This document shows, piece after piece, positions 59,027 to 64,000 of a stretch of DNA of 64,000 nt. The DNA lies in assembly GCA_000434615.1 (NCBI GenBank), contig FR880815.1:57736-121735 (forward strand), read 5' to 3'. Below the pieces are notes generated by a model. That model ran no database searches and was not told where the DNA came from. It saw only the letters and a list, made by a program, of their open reading frames with translations. Position numbers and translations under genes: made by a program. Source of the stretch: Clostridium sp. CAG:510. GTDB lineage: Bacteria; Bacillota; Clostridia; Lachnospirales; Lachnospiraceae. Position 1 is the stretch's first letter, and each line of letters opens with the position of its first letter.

Positions 59027-59938
59027 TTATTTATTTGTGCTGTCGGCATCGATGACAGATTGAATCTGCTTCATCAGAGCATCATAGTTGTCCTGGTTAT
59101 CAATTCCGCCGAGCAGGGGTTCGCCCACAATATTTCCGTTTCTGTCGACTAAAATGGTTGTAGGGAATGCCATAATATCTGCGGCATATTTACCTGCATC
59201 AGAATCGGAATCAATGGAAAGATTGCGATATGCGGCTCCCTGACTCTCGAGAATGGCAGCAGCATCTTTAATGGCAGCTTCGTTTCCGTCGAAGGTTTCT
59301 GTGTTGATGCCGATAACTTCTCCGCCCATTTCCCGGATGGTATCGTTTAATTCGTTGAGCTTGGACAATTCCGCAACACAGGGCTTACAACCGGTAAACC
59401 AGAAATTTACAACGGTTACCGCATTTCCGGAAAACAGACTTTCATCCACGGAATTACCGTCAAAATCCGTTCCGGAGAAATTTTTGAACGGAGATTCCTC
59501 TCCGGAATCATTCGTCTGCTCCGAAGTACCGGAAGACATATTTTTATTTTCCATTTCTGCGATCTGTTCTTCAATTTTACGGATGGTTTCAATATCGTCT
59601 GTAAGGGTCTTATACTCGTCTTCCGTAAAGGAATCCTTATTTGACTCAACAGTATCGGAAAGAAAATCAGCATAATTTCCACTGGGGTCAGCGGTGCTTT
59701 TATTTACCATACCGAAAGCTTTGTTCCATGCATCTGCGTGATCTGCGAAAAGCTGGTTCTCCTGCTGATATAAATCATCAAGGGTTACGCCGGAAGCATC
59801 CTGGGATTGTTCCATGTCGGGTGCGGCAGTCGTATTCTGTGTATTTTCTGTTTCTGGGTTTTTCTTTCCGCTGCAGGCAGTCAGTAATAATGCTAAGCAG
59901 AGGGTGGAAATGGTGAGGATTGTTTTTTGTGTTTTCAT
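59027..59938 (-). CDS. TlpA/ResA-type thioredoxin-fold lipoprotein
   Basis: A 303-residue lipoprotein facing the cell exterior. Lipobox LLLTACSG with Cys22, then a Thr/Gln-rich linker, a helical domain of about 100 residues and a C-terminal thioredoxin fold with the redox pair in NFWFTGCKPCVAEL and the cis-Pro loop AFPTTILVD. It probably reduces or oxidises disulfides of secreted proteins. It follows the membrane Fe-S protein gene by 17 bases, which suggests that electrons reach it through that protein. Confidence 0.88.
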   Translation of the reverse strand: MKTQKTILTISTLCLALLLTACSGKKNPETENTQNTTAAPDMEQSQDASGVTLDDLYQQENQLFADHADAWNKAFGMVNKSTADPSGNYADFLSDTVESNKDSFTEDEYKTLTDDIETIRKIEEQIAEMENKNMSSGTSEQTNDSGEESPFKNFSGTDFDGNSVDESLFSGNAVTVVNFWFTGCKPCVAELSKLNELNDTIREMGGEVIGINTETFDGNEAAIKDAAAILESQGAAYRNLSIDSDSDAGKYAADIMAFPTTILVDRNGNIVGEPLLGGIDNQDNYDALMKQIQSVIDADSTNK

Positions 59939-59955
59939 AATAAATTACTCCTTTT

Positions 59956-60828
59956 TTATTTATATTTTTTTCCCATAAACTGGTAATGGATTGCATTGAC
60001 AGGACAAGCCTTTATGCAGGCCCCGCATCGTATACATTCCGAATGGTCCGGTGTCTTCCGCACATCAACATCCATTTTGCATACTTTTGCGCACCTGTTA
60101 CATCCGACACATTTGCTGTTTTCGACTTTAATGCTGAGAAGGGATACCTTATTAAACAGCGAATAAATGGCACCGAGAGGGCAGATCCATTTGCAAAACG
60201 GCCTGTAAAACAAAATGCTCAGGACGACAACGGCAATCAAAATAAGACATTTGAAGGAAAAGAGCTTTCCTAATGCAGAACGTATAGCTGCATTTCCAAG
60301 CGACAGCGGTATCGCACCCTCGAGAACTCCCTGTGGGCATATGTATTTACAGAAGAACGGATCTCCCATTCCCACGGAGTTTGTCACGAGCATTGGCAGA
60401 AGTATTACAAAAACAATAAGAATTACATACTTCAGATATCGCAGAGGCTTCAGTCTGGCTGTGGAAAATTTCTTCCCGGGGATTTTATGAAGTAAATCCT
60501 GAAACCATCCGAACGGACACAGAAATCCGCATATAAATCTTCCGAATGTTACACCCAGTAAAATGAAAAAACCGGTGATATAATAGGAAAATTTAAATTT
60601 GGATGACCCCACGACTGCCTGAAAGGCGCCAATCGGACATGCACCCGTCGCAGCCGGACAGGAATAGCAGTTCAATCCGGGAACGCATACGGTTTTGGCT
60701 TTGCCCTGATATATTTTTCCCTTAAATAAATTGGGAATATGAATATTGGTAAGCAGCGTGGCAGCTGCCTGTATCCACCCGCGCAGGCGGGCTGTTTTTT
60801 TTGATAGCATACTTGTTTTCTTATCCAA
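59956..60828 (-). CDS. Membrane 4Fe-4S protein, NapH/YccM-like
   Basis: A 290-residue membrane protein with about four or five hydrophobic segments. It has an N-terminal Cys cluster (CVPGLNCYSCPAATGACP), the repeated CxxxCP motifs of the NapH family (CGFLCPFGW, CKYICPQG, CKWICPLG) and a C-terminal ferredoxin domain with two 4Fe-4S motifs (CVGCNRCAKVCKMD, CIRCGACIKACPVN). It should carry electrons across the membrane to the TlpA-like lipoprotein downstream. Its start overlaps the small CXXC gene by eight bases. Confidence 0.85.
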   Translation of the reverse strand: MDKKTSMLSKKTARLRGWIQAAATLLTNIHIPNLFKGKIYQGKAKTVCVPGLNCYSCPAATGACPIGAFQAVVGSSKFKFSYYITGFFILLGVTFGRFICGFLCPFGWFQDLLHKIPGKKFSTARLKPLRYLKYVILIVFVILLPMLVTNSVGMGDPFFCKYICPQGVLEGAIPLSLGNAAIRSALGKLFSFKCLILIAVVVLSILFYRPFCKWICPLGAIYSLFNKVSLLSIKVENSKCVGCNRCAKVCKMDVDVRKTPDHSECIRCGACIKACPVNAIHYQFMGKKYK

Positions 60829-60961
60829 TTCCTACACACTCCAGACATAACTTTATTGCTTTACCAAGCACGGTGGCAGCTTCTCCTCTTATTGCACCAT
60901 AGCTTACCATGGTTACGCCCATGAGAAGCAGGACAAATTGCGCTATTCTTCTGTACTTCAA
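60821..60961 (-). CDS. CD1871A-type small CXXC membrane protein
   Basis: A 46-residue protein with one membrane segment (RIAQFVLLLMGVTMVSYGAI) and the C-terminal CLECVGIG, the pattern of the CD1871A family found before this type of Fe-S protein in Clostridia. The start is a TTG at 60961 with AAAGGAG ten bases upstream; a longer reading to 61021 would cover the divergent promoter. It is probably a thiol-carrying partner of the next two gene products. Confidence 0.75.
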   Translation of the reverse strand: MKYRRIAQFVLLLMGVTMVSYGAIRGEAATVLGKAIKLCLECVGIG

Positions 60962-60993
60962 GATATGGCCACTCCTTTCATCTGTTATCTTTG

Positions 60994-61022
60994 TTGACCG
61001 GCTGACTTTTGTATTATACAAT
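60994..61022 (+). promoter_or_regulatory. Promoter of the OmpR-type two-component operon
   Basis: TTGACC (60994-60999), 17-base spacer, TACAAT (61017-61022), 39 bases before the regulator start. The gap is shared with the divergent thiol operon, whose promoter must overlap it. Confidence 0.65.
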
Positions 61023-61061
61023 AGTTGTTGTAAAATTTCTGTTAAGAGACGGTGAAAAATT

Positions 61062-61742
61062 TTGAGATTATTAGTTGTGGAAGATGAGAAACAGTTATGT
61101 GATACGGTTGCAAAAAGTCTGTACGACGCGGGGTATGAGGTAGATGCCTGTTACGATGGAGAAGAGGCGCTTGAGTATATCCTGGCAGAGAACTACGATC
61201 TGATTGTCCTTGACCTGAATCTGCCCGGAATGGATGGAATGGATATCCTGCGGGAGCTCAGACAGAAAAACGAAGATACAAAGGTTCTTATATTGTCTGC
61301 AAGAAGTCAGATAGCGGATAAGGTTGAAGGGCTGGATGCAGGTGCAAATGATTACATGGAAAAACCGTTCCACCTGCAGGAGCTTGAGGCACGTATCAGA
61401 AGTCTTACCAGACGTAAATTTGTACAGAGGGATGTCTGTCTGAATGCCGGAGATATAAGGTTTGATACAAGAAAGCGTGAAGCATATGCAAAAGGAGAAA
61501 GGGTGCAGTTAACCAGAAAAGAAAACGGAATTCTGGAATACCTGCTTCTCAACCAGGGCAGACCGGTAAGTCAGGAAGAACTGATGGAGCACGTATGGGA
61601 TGCGTCTGCGGACAGCTTCAGCGGCGCCATCCGGGTACACATGTCCTCACTCAGAAAGAAGCTTAAGGCTGTACTTGGCTATGATCCGATTTTAAACAAG
61701 GTTGGTGAGGGCTATAAGATGCGGGAGGAATCAGAATTATGA
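61062..61742 (+). CDS. OmpR/PhoB-family response regulator
   Basis: A 226-residue regulator with a receiver domain (VVEDEKQLCD; phosphorylated Asp in DLIVLDLNLPGMDG; Ser in LSARSQ and Lys in EKPF) and a C-terminal winged helix (LTRKENGILEYLLLNQGRPV; GAIRVHMSSLRKKL). It starts with a TTG. The kinase gene overlaps its end by four bases. It is divergent from the thiol-transfer operon across 100 bases, so that operon is a likely target. Confidence 0.93.
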   Translation: MRLLVVEDEKQLCDTVAKSLYDAGYEVDACYDGEEALEYILAENYDLIVLDLNLPGMDGMDILRELRQKNEDTKVLILSARSQIADKVEGLDAGANDYMEKPFHLQELEARIRSLTRRKFVQRDVCLNAGDIRFDTRKREAYAKGERVQLTRKENGILEYLLLNQGRPVSQEELMEHVWDASADSFSGAIRVHMSSLRKKLKAVLGYDPILNKVGEGYKMREESEL

Positions 61743-62884
61743 GAAGAATGTCGCTTCAGTGGAGAATCACCATCATAACCACATTGTTTATAGCAGTCAT
61801 ATGTGGATGTCTTACCATGTTTGTGTATAAAAACGGCGTGTATTATATAGATCTGCTGCAGGATACGGTTGATGCAAAGGGAGACGGGGAAAGCGGTAAG
61901 GAACCGGATGAAATATATATCAATATACCCGATGATAAGTGGGATGATTTCGCAAACGATTTTTCTCATCAGGTATACAACAACAAGGCCGATTACAAGA
62001 AAAGAAGCCTGTTGTTTTCAACACTGCTGGCCCTTTTAGGAGGAGTTGTTACCTATTATATAGTTGGGCATGCGTTAAAACCGCTTAAAAAATTCTCCGA
62101 TAAAATTGAAGAGGTGCAGGCACAGAATCTGTCCGATTCAAGGATAGAAGAAAATGAAGTAAAGGAATTAAACCAGCTCAGTGTTTCGTATAATAAGATG
62201 CTGGAGCGTCTCTCGGAAGCGTTTGAGATGCAGAGACAGTTCACGGCCAATGCAGCACATGAGCTTCGTACCCCGTTAGCGCTGATGCAGGTACAGCTGG
62301 ATTTATATAATTCAACGGAGCATCCGGGCAATGACGAATGTACCGGACATACAATCGCAATGATTACGGAGCAGAATGAGAGACTCAGTAAAGTGGTAAA
62401 GACTCTTTTAGACATGAGTGAACTCCGGATTACAGTACGTGACGAAAAAATTATGGTTGATGCACTTGTTGAAGAAGTTCTGGAGGATCTGGAGCCGCTT
62501 GCAGCGGAAAAAAATGTAGAGCTGATTGGAAAATGTAAGCCTGTGACGATGACGGGAAGTGACATTCTTATTTACAGACTGGTATATAATCTTGTTGAAA
62601 ATGCCATAAAATACAACCATCCGGAAGGAAAGGTTACGGTAACGGCATGTCAGAAGGAAAAAAAGGTTATTCTTTCCGTAGCCGATACAGGAAGCGGTAT
62701 TCCCGGGGAACTTAGGGAGAGAGTGTTTGAACCGTTCTTCCGTGTGGACAAATCCAGGAGCAGGGAGCTTGGTGGTGTAGGTCTTGGATTAGCCCTGGTT
62801 CATGAAATCGTAAAAGCACATGACGGCAGTATAAGCATTAAGGATAATCCGTCAGGGGGAACTGTTTTTGAAGTGGTTTTTTGA
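61739..62884 (+). CDS. Sensor histidine kinase (HAMP, HisKA)
   Basis: A 381-residue membrane kinase. Two membrane segments (about residues 10-30 and 86-108) enclose an external sensor of about 55 residues that is rich in Asp and Lys. A HAMP linker follows, then the H-box FTANAAHELRTPLALMQVQL and the ATPase domain with NLVENAIKYN, DTGSGIPGE and GVGLGLALVHEIV. The signal is unknown; the location beside thiol-oxidoreductase genes suggests an envelope redox or antimicrobial stress. Confidence 0.93.
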   Translation: MRRMSLQWRITIITTLFIAVICGCLTMFVYKNGVYYIDLLQDTVDAKGDGESGKEPDEIYINIPDDKWDDFANDFSHQVYNNKADYKKRSLLFSTLLALLGGVVTYYIVGHALKPLKKFSDKIEEVQAQNLSDSRIEENEVKELNQLSVSYNKMLERLSEAFEMQRQFTANAAHELRTPLALMQVQLDLYNSTEHPGNDECTGHTIAMITEQNERLSKVVKTLLDMSELRITVRDEKIMVDALVEEVLEDLEPLAAEKNVELIGKCKPVTMTGSDILIYRLVYNLVENAIKYNHPEGKVTVTACQKEKKVILSVADTGSGIPGELRERVFEPFFRVDKSRSRELGGVGLGLALVHEIVKAHDGSISIKDNPSGGTVFEVVF

Positions 62885-62911
62885 TTTCCGGAGATTTCCG
62901 CAAAAGAAAAT

Positions 62912-63172
62912 AGGGTCAAATAAAAATGGAGTTTATCTTTAGTTATTTTGACTTACTTTTGAAATTTGCTATATAGAGTCAAACATCGGACCTTCTGAAA
63001 ATTTGATTTGTTTGACTCGGAGAAGCTTTTTCTTAAATGGGGTCAAATATTGCTTCTATTTCCCTGTTTTTTCTTTGATTTTTTTGACATCTTTGGATTG
63101 CAGGGTCAAACATAAAAAAGTCTCCGATGTCGTTATACCTTTTTTGAGCAGGTTGTATTATAATGGGTCAAA
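62912..63172. repeat. GTCAAA inverted-repeat array
   Basis: GTCAAA occurs at 62915, 62978, 63052, 63105 and 63167, and the opposite TTTGAC at about 62947, 63011 and 63083, alternating. One unit is a perfect 9-bp arm pair, GAGTCAAAC (62976-62984) with GTTTGACTC (63010-63018). Three hairpin-like units follow each other, then two lone arms. The array occupies most of the 365-base gap between the kinase and the LUD gene. Confidence 0.7.
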
Positions 63173-63249
63173 ACCCTGAAAAAGGGGCGTAGTAAAATTG
63201 TAACAGCAGAAACCCGGAATTTGCAGGTAAATGAGAGGATTGAGATAGT

Positions 63250-63876
63250 ATGAATGAGAACATGAGAAAACGAAATGAAGCTTTGGCGCAGACCGTCATC
63301 AAGGGTCTGCAGTCCCGCAACATGACGGGGCATTATGCGGAAAATAAGGAAGAAGCGTTGAAAGAGGCGCTGGAGCTGATACCGGAAGAAAGCACCATCG
63401 CCATGGGAGGCTGTATGAGCGCCCATGAAATCGGCCTGATTGAAGCACTGGAAAAGGGCAATTATCATTATCTGGACCGCGACAAAATGGATGCAAGGGA
63501 GGGACTTCTGGCAGCATATGATGCGGATATTTTTCTTTCCAGCGCCAATGCCATGACAAACGACGGCATTTTAGTGAATATTGACGGCAATTCCAACCGG
63601 GTTTCCTGTATTGCACAGGGTCCGAAAAAGGTTATTTTTATTGTAGGCATGAATAAGGTCTGCGACGATTTGGACAGCGCCATGAAGCGTGCCAGAAACG
63701 TAGCGGCGCCCGCAAATGCCCAGAGATTTCCGGTGAAAACACCCTGTAAGGAAACCGGCAGATGCTACGACTGCAAGTCCCCGGACACCATCTGCTGCCA
63801 GTTTCTGATAACGAGATACTCCCGCCACACGGACAGAATACATGTTATTCTTGTAAATGACAGTCTGGGATTGTAA
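63250..63876 (+). CDS. LUD-domain protein (lactate utilisation / LutC-YkgG type)
   Basis: A 208-residue protein with the LUD domain: ESTIAMGGCMSAHEIGLIEA near residue 50, then a conserved SSANAMTNDGILVNIDGNSN segment and GMNKVCDDLDSAMKRARNVA. A C-terminal stretch has several Cys (CKETGRCYDCKSPDTICC) that may bind metal. The family takes part in lactate oxidation in LutABC, but stand-alone copies in Clostridia have no proven role. No lutA or lutB is in view. It is transcribed alone. Confidence 0.85.
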   Translation: MNENMRKRNEALAQTVIKGLQSRNMTGHYAENKEEALKEALELIPEESTIAMGGCMSAHEIGLIEALEKGNYHYLDRDKMDAREGLLAAYDADIFLSSANAMTNDGILVNIDGNSNRVSCIAQGPKKVIFIVGMNKVCDDLDSAMKRARNVAAPANAQRFPVKTPCKETGRCYDCKSPDTICCQFLITRYSRHTDRIHVILVNDSLGL

Positions 63877-63911
63877 GGAGTATATGTAAACCCGGAGAGG
63901 ATATATCTTTA

Positions 63912-63936
63912 TTACACAATTAGTTACTTTGTGTAA
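63912..63936 (+). terminator. Hairpin after the LUD gene
   Basis: TTACACAA and TTGTGTAA form an 8-bp stem around a 9-base loop, 36 bases past the stop codon. The following stretch is only moderately T-rich. Confidence 0.5.
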
Positions 63937-63968
63937 TTATACGAAATAACTAAAAGAAAAAGCAAAAA

Positions 63969-64000
63969 TCCGCGTAAAACATTTGCAGAGGTTACGCGGA
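63969..64000. repeat. Isolated copy of the TCCGCGTAA / TTACGCGGA inverted repeat
   Basis: TCCGCGTAA at 63969-63977 and TTACGCGGA at 63992-64000, with arm starts 23 bases apart, exactly as in the array at 3306-3554. The unit is cut by the window edge, so more may follow. Confidence 0.85.

Overview
The window is the replication-origin region of a low-GC Firmicute, most likely a gut-type member of the Lachnospiraceae. This rests on the gene order rpmH-rnpA-yidD-yidC-jag-mnmE-mnmG-rsmG on one side of dnaA and dnaN-S4-recF-gyrB-gyrA on the other. DUF4446 and DUF3881 genes near parAB-serS, a CarD-type regulator and the lipoprotein-rich sugar ABC system point the same way. DnaA boxes cluster at about 25.8-26.05 kb. 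Most genes left of that point are on the minus strand and most to the right are on the plus strand, as expected for two forks leaving oriC.

Left arm (1-24 kb): a carbohydrate ABC transporter (partial at the window edge), a small membrane protein, a 53-bp tandem repeat, an XRE regulator with membrane segments, a YczE-like membrane protein, two TetR regulators with nearby candidate operators (flavodoxin; BAAT-type hydrolase and MATE pump), an acyl-CoA synthetase, a HAD phosphatase, pyrG, an ECF S-component, a membrane protein of unknown role, then gyrA, gyrB, recF, the S4 protein and dnaN. Right arm (26-41.8 kb): ribosomal protein L34, RNase P protein, membrane insertion and tRNA-modification genes, rsmG, a NarL-type two-component pair whose kinase has an in-frame TAG, three parS sites, a GNAT gene, a 121-bp structured tandem repeat, parA, parB, DUF4446, an HD-GYP gene, serS and DUF3881.

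From 41.8 to 55.0 kb lies what looks like a genomic island at tRNA-Arg(CCU). The last 41 bases of the tRNA gene, from the anticodon loop to the 3' end, recur exactly at 54990-55030. The island carries a LysR regulator and one long operon: a BMP-type (nucleoside-class) ABC transporter, an SsnA-like amidohydrolase, an MmgE/PrpD protein, an ornithine-cyclodeaminase/mu-crystallin-like protein, a nitrilase-family hydrolase, a PreA-like flavoprotein with two 4Fe-4S motifs, and a second nitrilase-like protein that has lost two of its three catalytic residues. I read this as uptake and breakdown of a nitrogen-containing, probably heterocyclic or ureido compound. I do not recognise the combination as a described pathway. 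No integrase is visible.

Right of the island (54-57.6 kb) is a decaying stretch: remnants of beta-phosphoglucomutase, an esterase, a PTS IIB-IIA protein and a HAD hydrolase surround an intact Fic gene framed by palindromes and an HPr-like gene lacking the usual Ser46. Then come two lipoproteins, a TlpA-like thiol protein with a membrane Fe-S protein and a small CXXC protein, divergent from an OmpR-type two-component system, an inverted-repeat array, and a LUD-domain gene. The last 32 bases repeat the inverted motif of the 3.3-kb array.

All gene calls come from reading translations and motifs by eye. No alignment or database search was run.
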